A DNA stretch of 64,000 nt from Rotaria sp. Silwood1 (taxonomy: Eukaryota; Rotifera; Eurotatoria; Philodinida; Philodinidae). Below are positions 1 through 11,996 of the stretch, piece by piece. The notes under the pieces were generated by a model. The model saw nothing but the letters and a program-made list of their open reading frames with translations, was not told the origin of the DNA and did not search any database. Position 1 is the stretch's first letter; every line of letters begins with the position of its first letter. Location of the stretch: positions 3,320,514 through 3,384,513 of the forward strand of contig CAJNOP010000001.1 in the NCBI GenBank assembly GCA_905250075.1, read 5' to 3'. The position numbers were made by a program, and so were the translations under genes.

Positions 1-256
1 TATTGTACGTATGAGCAAACAATGTTAGACGAAATAGGATCATTGTAAACGATGAACCTATAAAGGCTAGATAATATCGAGTTTTGAGTGAACTGCACGA
101 AACAATAGTGAACTCTAATTGGTCGACTTCGAAGGACGATATGCTTCACATATCCAAATTGATTTTTGAGGAAATAATAAATTCAATTTTAAAAGTGACC
201 CACTTTCATTGCTCAACAACTTCCATTGCCATCCTCTATTATTTTCTTCTAAATAG

Positions 257-607
257 AATCATAGTCAAGAAATAACAACTGCACGTAATATATTTCCTCC
301 AAAAGCTCCATCAATTTATTCATTTGGTGAATCATATCTTCCACCAACTCGACCAACGGATATAAATGCTCATTACACATCTAATACAACCGATAATATT
401 AATCGTCAATATACAGACACTAATGCAGCACCAACACATATTTATCATGCAACTGATCCAGGTCCAGTAGGCTATGCAAATTTACAATCAAGTACAGCTC
501 CAAATGCATGTGATGTTACACCTCAATTACGTCAACAAACACATTCCTATATGAGTTATCCGAATAATTATTCATCAACTCGTCCTGATCCTGTTACAAG
601 CCATTAA
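257..607 (+). CDS. C-terminal exon of an unrecognised gene (5' part outside the window)
   Basis: An open frame follows a TAG acceptor at 254-256 and runs 117 codons to TAA at 605-607. The peptide is rich in P, S, T, N and Y (for example SIYSFGESYLPPTRPTD, and near the end SYMSYPNNYSSTRPD). It has no obvious domain and looks like a disordered tail. The acceptor, codon use like neighbouring genes and an AT-rich 3' flank suggest a real terminal exon. The upstream exon was not resolved: 1-256 is AT-rich and shows only a short non-convincing frame. The function is unknown. Confidence 0.45.
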   Translation, partial: NHSQEITTARNIFPPKAPSIYSFGESYLPPTRPTDINAHYTSNTTDNINRQYTDTNAAPTHIYHATDPGPVGYANLQSSTAPNACDVTPQLRQQTHSYMSYPNNYSSTRPDPVTSH

Positions 608-1278
608 AATTCTATTAGCGCCTTGACGTTTTTTTTTCTTCTCTAACGAATATGACTCGAAAGACAAGTGCCTAACATAATAATAAGCTTTATTTTTTTA
701 GTTAAAAGAAAAGTACCAGCCTTATGTTTTTTTTTGTTCATTATTTTTCATTATAATATTGAATAAATACTTATATTGGTTTCTGATCGACATTCGTTAT
801 TATTTTAAAAAAAAGACTCGAGAAGTATTGAAGTAGAAAGAAAAAAACACGTAGAAAATTGACAGTCAAAATGAAAAATAAAATTTGAAAGTGTCAAGAG
901 AAAAATATGATTGTTTACTAGGTAAAAATCAAAAACAATATTGTATTTACCGTCAATTCTTCAATTGAATGCCTTTATTTCTCTTACTATTGCTTGTGGT
1001 GGTGATGGTGGTGATTGTTATTGTTATTGTTATTGTTATTCGTGATTGGTTGGCAAGCAAAGAAGAAATCAATTATTTTCTTTTTATTATACAAAAGAAA
1101 AGAAATTCCGTCGAACAAAAAAGTATGTGAACAGATTTATGCATTATTATAATATTTGAGTTGCTGCTGTGTCTCCATCGATTCTTTTTTTTTCTTGTTT
1201 TTAAACAAAGTAACATACCAAGCGTTGCATTCATTTCTTATATATATACACACACACAAAAATATATATAGTTAGGAA
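608..1278. other. Intergenic / 5' flank of the TBATA-like gene
   Basis: AT-rich spacer with poly-T runs and a short TTATTG-type microsatellite around 1014-1040. I saw no coding block. It separates the stop at 607 from the proposed start at 1279 and should hold the promoter of the following gene. Confidence 0.4.
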
Positions 1279-3311
1279 ATGGCTTGTAAGTAGAATGAAA
1301 AACAAAAGAAATATTGTTCTTAATAAATTCAAATAGTTTATGGTCCTACATTTCCCAATCAGACACATTATGAAACATTATTAAGTGCACGCCAACGATT
1401 TGGTAATCTAAGTCCTAATATGTTTTTTGTACGTCCTGCTCGTCATGTAGCTTGTCCAAGACGTTTAAAATATATGCATGGTATAATCAACATTGTCTTA
1501 TTTACTTGTTCTATTTTGAATTATCATAGATATTTCAACTGGATATATTTCATATGTTGAAGATTCTAATTATATTAATCAACCATCATATAGATATGCA
1601 TTACAGCAAAGAAATAATAATGATATGAATAACATGAATGGTTTAGGCTTTTGTAAGTTTTTCAATGTTATTTTAGGATGTAAGAAAAACATTTTGATGT
1701 TACGTAAAGATATATTTTCGTAGCCGCTAATAAAATGTGTAAGATTAAATTAAGATCTATTTTTGAATAATAAAGCATAACATTTTGAAAATACGATTTC
1801 TCTTACAGTACAATGACAATATTAGTATTACAAAAAAGGTTTTTTTTTGATAGTTTGTTTTCGATTGATATGTGAATGTGTTGTTAAAGTATCATTAGGA
1901 ATCTATATTTCAATATCATACTAGTTTAAGTTTTGAGAAAAAAAAGTCAATTTTATCGAGAAAAATGAGGTTTCTATTTTTATAGACAATGTAAGTGATG
2001 CATGGCGTCAACAATTAATGGAATTAGCACAACAAGTAAAAACTTCTCTTACATCAGCTGATGAACAAGAACAATATATGCGTTCATCTCGATCAGCGCG
2101 TTTAAGTAAACATCGTTATAAACGAAGTCGTACTGCAGTATCAAACTGTAATGTTGAAGAAAATGATGAACAAAATATTTCGAAAAAATTATTAAATCGA
2201 CATGCAAGTCCACGTTATCAATCTCCAAGATTAACAAAATCTAAACCTAATGAAAAATCTGAGCAAGAACAATCAACTAATGATGAAAATCAAGATTCTG
2301 GAATTTGGGTAATTCATTTTTCCAAAAACAAAACTATTTTTAAAAAATTTTTCTTTTAAAGTTAATTCCCATTCTTTGTTATATTTTACAAATTGATAAT
2401 GTAGCTGAAGCACAAGAATGGCTTATTAATGCAAATCCAACTGGTTTGTTTTAATTATTGAAAAATATACAAATGTATTGTCTTTTTATTTCTATAGAAA
2501 AACGTTTAGCTAGAGAATTAATCAGTCGAACAATGCAAGATATGCAAAATCAGGATATGGATACTATATCAGATCTTTCAACTCCTGATCAATCTTCACC
2601 ATCAACAAATTTTAATAAGTATTTAATTTTTTTTTAAAACTTTTATATTACAGTCAATAATTCGTTTTCTTTTCATTTAGTGTTTATTGGCCGTATAAAG
2701 TTTGGCAACGACAAGAAAAAGATCGTCAACAACAACAGGTCCAACAATTTTTAAAACAATCTAAGTTAAGTTCATGTACATCATTGCCATCATTAACTAT
2801 TGATAATAATGAAACATGTGAACGAGCTACATCACCACTTAAAATACTTACACCAGCTAAACGTTTATCATCAACAACAACAACAGTAGCAACAAATAAT
2901 AATAATTGTACTCCTGTTGAAACGATGATTATTGAACGATCACCAACACGAAATATCAATGAACGAGTAACAACAGCAATATCTGTTCGAGAAAATCAAA
3001 GTCAAATGACAGGTTTATTGAAGAAAAATATTTCATATAGATTTTTTTCTATTGTTTTAATAAATTATTTTTCTTTTTATAAAGATCGATCAACTACGGG
3101 AAATATACGTCCATTTGTAAGAAATCCAACACCTGCAACAGCAAATGGAAATGATCGTCCATTTTCAAGAAATCCAACACCTGCAACAGCAAATGGAAAT
3201 GATCGTCCATCTCGTCGTGGTCATCGTGTAGCGACAAGTATAAGTATTTGTACAGATAATAATACGAATCCAACATCAGCAACATTACGAGGCAAAACTC
3301 CACTTGTTTAG
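1279..3311 (+). CDS. TBATA/SPATIAL-like protein, 8 exons, about 452 aa
   Basis: Exons read as 1279-1285, 1337-1480, 1530-1652, 1986-2308, 2362-2443, 2498-2618, 2681-3012 and 3085-3311. Their lengths sum to 1359 nt, an exact number of codons. The first exon is only ATG-GCT-T and joins in phase to FYGPTFPNQTHYE. Family signs seen: RFGNLSPNMFFVRPARH near residue 20 (the RFG-LS-FF-R block of SPATIAL proteins), then VSDAWRQQLMELAQQV, then LIPILCYILQIDNVAEAQEW, which resembles the conserved LLCQILQTDS-AIQ-WL segment. In vertebrates TBATA (thymus, brain and testes associated) is expressed in testis and ciliated tissue and its biochemistry is poorly known. The C-terminus is low-complexity S/T/N-rich and has two tandem 16-residue units. 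The assignment rests on remembered motif similarity and is moderately firm. Confidence 0.6.
3108..3203 (+). repeat. Two tandem 48-bp coding repeats in the last TBATA-like exon
   Basis: Units at 3108-3155 and 3156-3203 each encode RPF-x2-RNPTPATANGND. They differ only at about two adjacent bases, so the duplication is recent. It preserves the reading frame. Confidence 0.8.
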
Positions 3312-4111
3312 ATAAAAAAAGAAAGATAACATTCGTCACAAAATGATATTTTAAATATATATATTTTTTTGTAGTTGTATTTTTCTTATTTGCACAGAAA
3401 ACAATTAAATTATTCTCATTTATTTAAAAGAAAAACAATTTTTTTATGAACACAAGTTTTATTCTTTTTATAATTTAATTTTATCAAATAATAGATGATT
3501 TTTATTAATGAATAAACGCTTATTGTTTTGTCTATAAGCGAAGAAAAACATTATTTTCACTATTCATCATTGAATTAGTGTGTTTGCCATACATTTTATT
3601 TGTTTAAAATAAATATCTACTTTTTTCTAAATCTTATTTTATTCCAATTTCAAATAATGATATCATTTACTATTGACACTATTACGCCCACAATCATGTA
3701 ATATAATGATTAGAATAAAATACATATTATGTATACTATATTTATTTTCATAGTTTCATTTATTCATTAGAATTTATTTTTTATATTCTATTTATGCTTT
3801 ATGTGAGTTGATAGGTGTTAGTATTGATGAATGTCGAGTTTCGATATCACCATATCTTTTTTTATCTAAAAAATAAATAAATTATTAACATTTTAACCTT
3901 GCATATCATATTTGTATTGTGTAACAGATATATTTCTCAAACTTATAAATACAACTCAGTGTGAAAGTTTTGTGGTTTCGAAAAATATTACTTTAAATTT
4001 TAAAATAATGCAATTTATTAAAATTTAAATAAAATGTATTTTTTATGAAATTCTTATTTCTTTTATAGGTCTTCATTTTGATTTTTAATAATAGATGAAT
4101 TTTGAAAATAT
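3312..4111. other. AT-rich intergenic region
   Basis: Very AT-rich with many stops in all frames. It lies between the TBATA-like stop and the 3' end of the minus-strand gene at 4112. Nothing recognisable was seen. Confidence 0.4.
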
Positions 4112-5706
4112 TTACATACAGATAGCTATTTTCTTAGCTAGCGTTTGTAATGCCATTAATGATGTTGTTCGATCTCGTTTTTCAAAAATGTGTTGTTTTT
4201 CTTTTGGTTCTTGTTTTGATTGTTGTGACGGTGAAGTTGAACGCTGTTGTTTAATGGTTTGCTTTGTTGAGTTAGCTCTAGCTGAATTACATCTTAGAGT
4301 ATGTATACTAGTGAATGAATTAAGTTCAAGGTATTCTGCCACGAGTATGATACAGGAACATTTCGTTAGTTTATGAGTATCTTAACACTCGACTACAAAA
4401 TATTTCTAAATATTCAATCTGCTGATTTGTTGAAAAAGTCTGTCATCAAATGTTATAGAAACTCGGCAGATACCTGAACTGAGACAATTCTCAGTAGAGT
4501 GTCCAATAAAGATCCTATGAGATGTTAGATATAGTGTACTCGAAAAAGTATCTTGCTGATAACTGACTGAATATGAATGTCTTGAATTTAGTACATTCAC
4601 TAAGGGAACGTGTATACATAAAGCAGTGGCCATTAAAATTTCAATATTTTTCATTTATATTTATTAACATAAGATACTAAATACGCTCATTTTCTTAAAT
4701 ATTAAGATTTTTTTTATTTGATTGATACTCATTCGAAAGATAAATGAAAGATAATTAAAGAATTCAAGTAATACATAATATTCTTTCACTATAATAGTTG
4801 AGAAATTAAAAAAAGGAAAAGAAATCTTAGCGTTTCTACATTCATGAGTTTAATATAAATATCAAACAAGAAAAGTGATTACTGATAAGTTTGGTTTCGT
4901 AAAACACAATTTTAAATGGTTGTTACAGTAAAAAGGTAAAGATGTGGACCTTTTCCAATAGATCCTATATCAATACTACGTTCTTATTGCATTTTTACAC
5001 AATTAAGTAAAAGGATAATGAAGAAATGTTTCCCAAAATAGATAGAATAAAACAATCGTCCTGTGATCAGCAAGATCAGGTTTTTGACTGGCAAGGTTTT
5101 CTTACATTTTTGAATTTTATTAGATTTTTGATATGTTGCCATCATACTTTTCTTTCGGCTAGGCGTTAATTTATGTTGTTGTTGCCGAGAAGAATGATTG
5201 GGAATATTGTTTCGTTTCTGTTTCATTATTGAATTATGTGACTTTTTTTTAATATTAAATGGTTTTCTTTGTTTTTGTTGATTATATTGTTGTTTACTTT
5301 TGTTTGATCGACTGAAATGTTTTATATTCTTTATTTTCTGTTGTCTTACTTTTATTTTTAATGTTTGTTTCTTGCTTTTTTTAGTAAGAGGTTTTCTAGA
5401 GGTTTTTCTGTATGTTGTCTTTTTTTGTTTTGCTGTTATGCGTGATTTTCGTTGACGGGAACTATTATTAATTTGATTTTTACACATTAATAATAACATA
5501 TTCTTATCTTCATTGTTATTAATGGATTGTTTAGATTGATTTGTAAACAAGTTTCTTTTTTTATTTCGACCAGAAAATTGAACAATAGAGTCTATTATCG
5601 ATGAAATATTTGAATGCTGTTTAGTTGTTGAAGATAAAGAAAGAGCACTAGTAGTGATAGTACTATCATCATTTTTAAGTGTCGGTTTTGTTTTTATACG
5701 GTGCAT
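4112..5706 (-). CDS. Basic K/Q/S/R-rich protein, exon structure uncertain
   Basis: The main open block runs from ATG at 5704-5706 to about 5100. It encodes roughly 200 residues rich in K, R, Q, N and S with many dibasic stretches (for example RKTSRKPLTKKSKKQ), which suggests a nuclear or nucleic-acid-binding disordered protein. A good donor (TGT followed by GTAAG) lies near 5105, and the hydrophobic read-through after it looks intronic. Two further coding-like blocks lie downstream on the same strand: 4654-4406, with a strong donor CAG/GTATCT near 4475, and about 4370-4112 (QQRSTSPSQQSKQEPKEKQ). They could be later exons of the same gene or a separate one. No family is recognised. Confidence is fair that minus-strand coding sequence exists and low for the joins. 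Confidence 0.35.
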
Positions 5707-6127
5707 ATTTATGTTTCATCGTAGTAAAAAATCATTTTGTAATTTACATTAATTATGATTTAAGCATGTGTGAGAAAGGCTACAAATTAAAAAAACAATA
5801 ATTATCTTTCCAAAATTTCTTGCGCTTCTTTTCAAAACATAAATCTAATATATTTATCAATGATTTACAATTTATTTTCATTTTCTTGATTTTCATTATT
5901 TTAAATCAATAGATGTATGCAGAATTTCAGATTTCGATTGTAAATATAACATATTTTGTTATTATTTTGCTCATCCAATCTTTCAATTTTGTATCGGCTA
6001 GTTGTGTAATCTTTTATCTTCTTATAAAATACGCAATTATGTCACAGTTAAGAAACATTTCAATGATTAGTTTCTGTACATGTCTTTATCAATAAATTAT
6101 TTTTCAAAAAAAATCATTCTATAACAT
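5707..6127. other. AT-rich intergenic region
   Basis: No supported gene. A short plus-strand frame at 5913-6095 is hydrophobic and AT-driven and is not considered real. Confidence 0.35.
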
Positions 6128-6283
6128 TTACAGTGCCATCTTATTCTCAATGATTCGAGTTCTCATGTCAACATTCTCACGATACTCATATGGTACATAA
6201 TTGAGGCCATATGGACTGTCGTCATCACTTACTATTATTAGAAGATGTTTCTCTGTTCCATAAATAAAAGTTTTTAATTCTAT
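6128..6283 (-). pseudogene. Isolated terminal-exon-like coding block (probable gene relic)
   Basis: On the minus strand a TTTTACTAG acceptor ends at 6284. It is followed by 51 open codons to TAA at 6128-6130, including SDDDSPYGLNYVPYEYRE and DMRTRIIENKM. Composition is clearly more coding-like than the surrounding AT-rich DNA. No upstream exon was found in 6284-7600, so this is probably the remaining 3' end of a lost gene, or an exon of a gene I could not assemble. No family is recognised. Confidence 0.35.
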
Positions 6284-7600
6284 CTAGTAAAATATCAGCT
6301 TGTTTTAAGACTACTCATAGATTAGTTTATAGTTTTGATTGAGCTCCGCTTAAATTATACTAATAATGAGTATCAACAATGTGTCTTTGCTTTGGTATCC
6401 TAGACTTAGATCGAATTGTATGACAAATGGATTGTCTAATACATTTCATGATTAGTTAATAGAGCAATGGAACGTTAAAAATAATCTGTACCATAAGTAA
6501 ACCACATCCATGACACTTTAAACATTCATCTTTACTGCAATAAAATATTTGACTTCGCCAATAATGTTAATTGAATTTAATAAATTAGATATACTATTAT
6601 TTTCTAGAATTTCGCATAGAGAATATGCATATAAAAAAGTTCAGTATTATTACAGTTTGATGAAATAAAAATCATGCAGAATAAAGAAGATGCAATTTAT
6701 TTTTCATAATTTATCAGTTGGAAAACCATTTATCCATCAATCAAATAAGTGTGGACTATGAAGCGCTAATTCATATCGCGTTTACAACATGTTTGGATAA
6801 TGGTCTAGTGTAAGGTGAAATTTTACGGGACAATGGTTTTACTAAGATTCCTACTATAGCTTTTAGTTTTTGATTGTTTTGCTTTGGTTTCTTCATATTT
6901 TATTTCTTTTCTTTGTCTCATATGCAATCACATGCATTATTTGCTCATCGCCTAATAGCTGGTACTTATAACACATTTTTAACTTGATAATTATTTCGAA
7001 TATTTGCTTTTTCAATGGCGTCTATTTCAATGAATCTTTTCATGGATAATTATGAAATACTGTAAATGTTAAATAAACGAAAGAAGTAAAGTTTAGTTAA
7101 CATATGTGTTACTTTTTAAAACATTAATCGATTAAACATTTGAGGGTTGGTTAAAATAAATTATTATATGAATATACATATAGGTTTTACTTAGTTCAAT
7201 TACTAAAAACGAAAATAATTCATCGGATAGAAAATATCTTCTCAACGACCATTTATCTATCAGTAACAAGATTTATTCCAATATGAAATCAGTCAGAAAG
7301 AAATTAACAAAATTTGAAACTCATCTATTTGATATATATTTGAGAATAATCTTTGACTTGTATAAATCGAAAAAGAAACTGATTAGTTTCCTATTTTTTA
7401 ATATTATTTAATTTTGTTTAGATTCAACATATGCTTTATTTTCAATGAAACAAATGTAGCTGATATTATCAGTTAATTTATTTACGTTTAATTTATTAGG
7501 ATATATTTACAACGATCTTATAATCGATGAGACAAAATCATGCTACCTATTTTTCAGCATAAATACAACGAATGGTAATATTAAGCTTTTTGGACTCTCA
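6284..7600. other. AT-rich intergenic region
   Basis: About 1.3 kb of AT-rich sequence with stops in all frames. I saw no gene, repeat or RNA structure. Confidence 0.35.
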
Positions 7601-7636
7601 TACTTTTCATTTTCTTAGAAATCGTCTTTCTCGAAG

Positions 7637-9600
7637 TCATGCAAATTCTTCACGAGTTAAATCGATATGAAAAACATGTTTAAGTACATCGAGCAAAATA
7701 ATAAAAGTAACAGAACTACAAATGACAAGAATAGCAACAGAAGCAAATGATTTGGATGCATATTGTCATATCATCAAATATCTTTCCCTATGTTCACAAT
7801 GTTGACCTGAATACATTCCATATAAACATTTACATTTATAATTCAAGAATAATGGTCGACAAATGCCTTTGTATAAACATTTTATGTTACGACAATAATC
7901 TACTTTTCTTTCACAATTATCACTTTCCCATCCAGTATTACATAAACAAGAAAACTGCATATTCAAATCTATAGAACAACAACCTGAAAATAAAAGGTGC
8001 ACATGATCTGTTGACTTTTATGATATAAAGAGAAAGATAGATATATACTGTTATTACAACATGTACGAGACTTGCAAAATCCGGTATCAAATTGGCAATC
8101 AGTACCGTTGAAATCTGTTTAACATATGCATGAGTAACCGTATGATGTTTTGTTGTCGGCTATGCATGTACCCATATTTTGACATGGAATGAGTATATCA
8201 CATGAAGTGATAGACACATTACAGAATGATCCAATCTTGTACGCGTCAGAACAACTTTTGGGAACAAAGAAAATCTGTGATAATGTAACTGAAATAAAGA
8301 AAATTGTTCAAATTAGAAATAATTTCGACATTTATTTGTTATTTTTTTACTAGGAGATGTTGTTTCTGCTATGATTGCTATCATGATAGTTGTCATTGTA
8401 GACGCATCTTTCCTTGAAATTTTTTCATTCATTCAAAGTATAGATAAATTCTCTGATTGAATAAAATTCGAAAAGCAAAAAAGCTTAAACTAAAAATGGA
8501 TATCTATTGTCTATCAACATCAAAATCGACAGTCTGCTTTTTTTTCTGATGATTAAATAATCATTTTTGAACTGTGCAGAGCCTCAGAAAACTATTAAAA
8601 AACAAGTGTACATCTGCATTCCGATGTGATAAAACTAGAATTATCTTTATGTATAAGCAGTGTACTCTGTACAAACGATTTTACCTTTGTTCATAGTTGT
8701 TGCTTCAGCTTTTATGATTGATATCGTTTCACTTGTTGTTTGCAACGTTCTTAAGAGAAGGGAAGTTAAAACACAGATCGAACATACAAAACATAATCAA
8801 TAATAGTTTATAGAACGACAGCTGAGAATATGTGCAAAGTTTTCATTAAAAGCTAGTGTCATCGTTTGAGAGACTATTTTTAAAGAGATATGATGAAAAA
8901 GAAAAGATAATTTTGAATCTATTAATAGATTTCGTTTTGTCGGTTTATCTTAACCGTTCAGTAATATTTATCAATTTGACCTGTTAAAAAAAGAACACTG
9001 TTGATCTATTGAAAAAAATCTGTTTTTGAACAAAACCGGAAATATTATAAGACTACATTATATCGTAAGTTGTTTAGTGAAATGAAGAGTTTTCTTAATA
9101 GGATGAAATATTCAGATTTTATTGATTGCAAACTAATAGAGTACCTATACAAAGATGGATTTGAAGTTGCTAAAAATCTTCGTTGGATTAAGAAAGCAAG
9201 TATTATCACAATTATGAACTCATGAGGTTTATATCTAATTTATTCATAGCAACGATATGGCACATACTATATAGCTGAGTTAATGATATGATCATTTGTT
9301 GGTTTGATGAAGTCATCGTTTGTGGATCTGATACAGTCATCGTTTGTGGACTTGATGAAGTGATTGATTGTGGACCTGATGATGTGATCATTGGCGCACT
9401 TAATAAAGTGATCATTCGTGAATATGCTGAAGTAATCATTGAATTGGTTGTCACCATTGATTGAGCAGTAGACTGTTCTATGCCTGTCGGTAAACGGAGT
9501 AGAAAAAACAAAAATCACATATGTAAACTAAATTAAAATATAGTAAGATATTACTGAGTTGTGTAGTTGTTAGCATCTGTTGAGATGCTGTCATTGGATC
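7637..9600 (-). pseudogene. Decayed EGF-like, S/T-rich stalk, single-pass membrane protein
   Basis: Several minus-strand exons read from 9600 down to 7637. First come S/T/Q-rich stalk exons: about 9595-9555, then 9510-9212 with tandem units of the type MTSSxPQ, then short pieces near 8740-8690 and 8430-8350. Next is an EGF-bearing exon at 8288-8058 (CDILIPCQNMGTC, then CIC, then TDFNGTDC). The last exon starts at 7983 and holds a second EGF module (CNTGWESDNC, CRNIKCLYKGIC, CKCLYGMYSGQHC), a membrane segment (SVAILVICSSVTFIILL) and a basic tail (DVLKHVFHIDLTREEF). The architecture is that of a surface adhesion-type protein. Two in-frame stops interrupt it: TAA at 8119-8121 inside an EGF module, and TGA at 7766-7768 just before the membrane segment. 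The frame ends at TGA 7637-7639, with coding-like residues continuing beyond. I read it as a degenerating host gene copy. Confidence 0.6.
9212..9510 (-). repeat. Tandem degenerate 24-30 bp coding repeats in the stalk exon
   Basis: Between about 9290 and 9460 the sequence repeats a unit seen on the plus strand as TGATGAAGTCATCGTTTGTGG with variations. It translates on the minus strand to ATG-ACT-TCA-TCA-x-CCA-CAA type units. This is typical of expanding Ser/Thr-rich extracellular stalks. Confidence 0.6.
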
Positions 9601-9687
9601 TACAAAAAAGAATAGATTGGCATCTTTGTTATAGATATGTTTATAATTTTAATTGTACTATTATTTTAAACACATTAACTGTTAATT

Positions 9688-10494
9688 AGGGGTGTGAATT
9701 TATTGTTATTGTTATTAATAACAATAACAAAAAAAGTTATTTGTTATAATAACAAAAAAATAACAAATAACTTTTTTTTCCGAAAAATCTTAGTTATACT
9801 TTGCTACTATGTAACAGTATACCAGTTCTGTTTGCTCATTATTGTCCGATTGCTCGATGATGTTACGGACCGCAATCTCCATTAGATAGCCTATGAAACT
9901 GAGAAAAATCCTAAAAAGATCTTTTCAAGTATCCTGCTCATCTATAGGCAAAATTTACTGATCGCTTTACGAGGAACGATTCCTCAATGCTCAATTGTCT
10001 TTGACTTGATGCGTTGGTCAAATATAAGTCTTTGGGTGATGAGAAAATGTCTAGAAAGATTGTACAGATCATAATTTGAAAAATGGCACCTAGAATCTCA
10101 TTTCTCAAAGACTTTTATTTGACCAAAACATCAAGTCAAAGGCAATCGAACCTTGAGGAATCGTTCCTCGTAAACCGATTAGTAAATTTTACCTGTAGGT
10201 GAGCAAGATACTTGACAAGATCTTCTTAGGATTTTTCTCAGTTTCATAGGCTATCTAATGGAGATTGCGGTCCGTAACATCATCGAGCAATCGGACAATA
10301 ATGAGCAAACAGAACTGGTATACTGTTACATAGTAGCAAAGTATAACTAAGATTTTTCGGAAAAAAAAGTTATTTGTTATTTTTTTGTTATTAATAATAA
10401 ATAACTTTTTTTGTTATTGTTATTAATAACAATAACTTTTTTTGTTATTGTTATTGTTATTAATAACAAAAAATAACAATAACTTCTCACCCCT
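9688..10494. mobile_element. Foldback (long inverted repeat) DNA transposon, non-autonomous
   Basis: An 807-bp element starts AGGGGTGTGAA and ends TTCTCACCCCT, so the termini are inverted. Each outer arm begins with TTATTGTTATTAATAAC-type runs. The inner arms of more than 300 bp are near-perfect inverted copies: the block with TTAGTTATACTTTGCTAC at about 9790 recurs reverse-complemented near 10350, and the block with ACGAGGAACGATTCCTCAA near 9970 recurs near 10160. The centre (about 10050-10090) is a short spacer. No coding capacity was seen. Flanking AATT on both sides (TTAATT before, AATTCA after) may be a target duplication, but AT-rich context makes this ambiguous. Confidence 0.85.
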
Positions 10495-10839
10495 AATTCA
10501 CAATCAAACTTTTCCAATCGGTCATTACTATATTTCGTACATCTGATACAGATTTTAGTTCAATGAATTATATTATACTTATTTATATATATCATGAAAT
10601 ATCAACATTGATATTATGTTGTATTTGATTCTATAAATCTACAGTACCCCGAGTGAATCAACAATTCGATAAAAATGTTAATTTTTAAGAAAACTTGAAA
10701 TTACTTAAGTAAAACTTCATTCATGAAAGAAATATGGTTCGCAGAAAATGTTGAAGTTCAGAAAAACAGATAAGGTGCTTTATTTTGTTAAGATATTTCA
10801 AGTTGGTGTTTTTCATTTGAAATAATAGGTTCTGTTCAG

Positions 10840-11990
10840 ACTCATCCCTGTATTGTTTTTCTTTCTCTTGGCATTTTTTTTTCAGATAAGCATCATTCTG
10901 ATTTACTTGGTTACATAGTGAACTTGGATTTGATTTTTGATGAATGACTGACTAATCTTGCACATGCATCAATTTATCAGTATTTTGAAAAGTTATAATT
11001 AGATATGTTCAATTATATTTAATTTAATGTTAAATATGATGATTATTGGGATTGAATGAATGGATAGCAATCATGAACACTGTCGTTCTTATTATAAATT
11101 CTTCTCCTTATTATTTGGAATACTCTGAAATTTTATTCTGAAGGCATGAAAGTTACGAAATTTAAATTATGACGTTCTTTTATTTACTTGACCAATATGA
11201 CACGTAGACTTCTTTTCTTGTTATCTCTCAGCCATGACTCTTATCAAAGATACGTGACCATAAAAATGTAAGTGTGTGCAGTTCATTTCAAATTTTACAT
11301 GCAATGATTTATTTGGCATATTAATAAGAAAAAGACGGATGTGTTTTTATTATTCGTCATTCACATATGGCTATTGGAGTCTTCCAACGATGTTGGTTTT
11401 TTTCTGCATGTGATGTTTTTACCAACATGTTAAGATTTAGTCTGTATTTATGCGTTTCAATCAGTTATTCGTTTTAATGCATATTCGAACCAAGTATTCA
11501 TCGATATTTATAAACTTATTTTTTATCAATTTTCTCTATACCATGGTTCGAATATGAGTCGTTTTCCTTCATGTACGTATAATTTATAAATATTCATGTA
11601 CTTCAGCAGTATTCAAAATGAGTTATGATATAAAGAGAAGAGCTTATTCTTCATTATTAATAGAATTTAATCCGAATAGATTACAGACTATTCATGACAC
11701 AAGTTCGAAATTCATTTCTCATATTCTTTGTTACAAAATAGTCGTAATTATATAAATATTGACTCTTATTTATTTACCATATTGATATGCACACACATCA
11801 TGTGTATGACTGATAAGTAATCTGTACTCAAGAATTTCGATCAAGATCATGAAAATTTTGTAAAACATTCATTAAATGTGTCAACAAAATCGGGACTACC
11901 TCTGGATTAGCTACTATATAAAAATTTGTAATAAAAACAAATATATTTTTTATTTCTACTATTACAAATTCTACTAGTCGAATATTATAG
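10840..11990 (+). promoter_or_regulatory. Upstream region of gene A, conserved with upstream of gene B
   Basis: The strongest non-coding conservation between the two duplication units lies here (11038-11250 against 16822-17045), including TGGATAGCAATCATGAACAC and GAATACTCTGAAATTTTATT. It is conserved far better than other non-coding parts of the unit, which may mean a regulatory role or local conversion. A TATATAAAA sequence at 11915-11923 lies about 75 bp before the start codon. Confidence 0.4.
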
Positions 11991-11996
11991 ATAAAA

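Noticed and set aside
84-275. Short plus-strand frame at the window start
   Set aside because: It starts with TTG, ends across the acceptor of the real exon at 257 and has no coding-like conservation.
4095-4376. Plus-strand Cys-rich open frame
   Set aside because: It is the antisense of a minus-strand block with better codon use and more typical hydrophilic coding composition.
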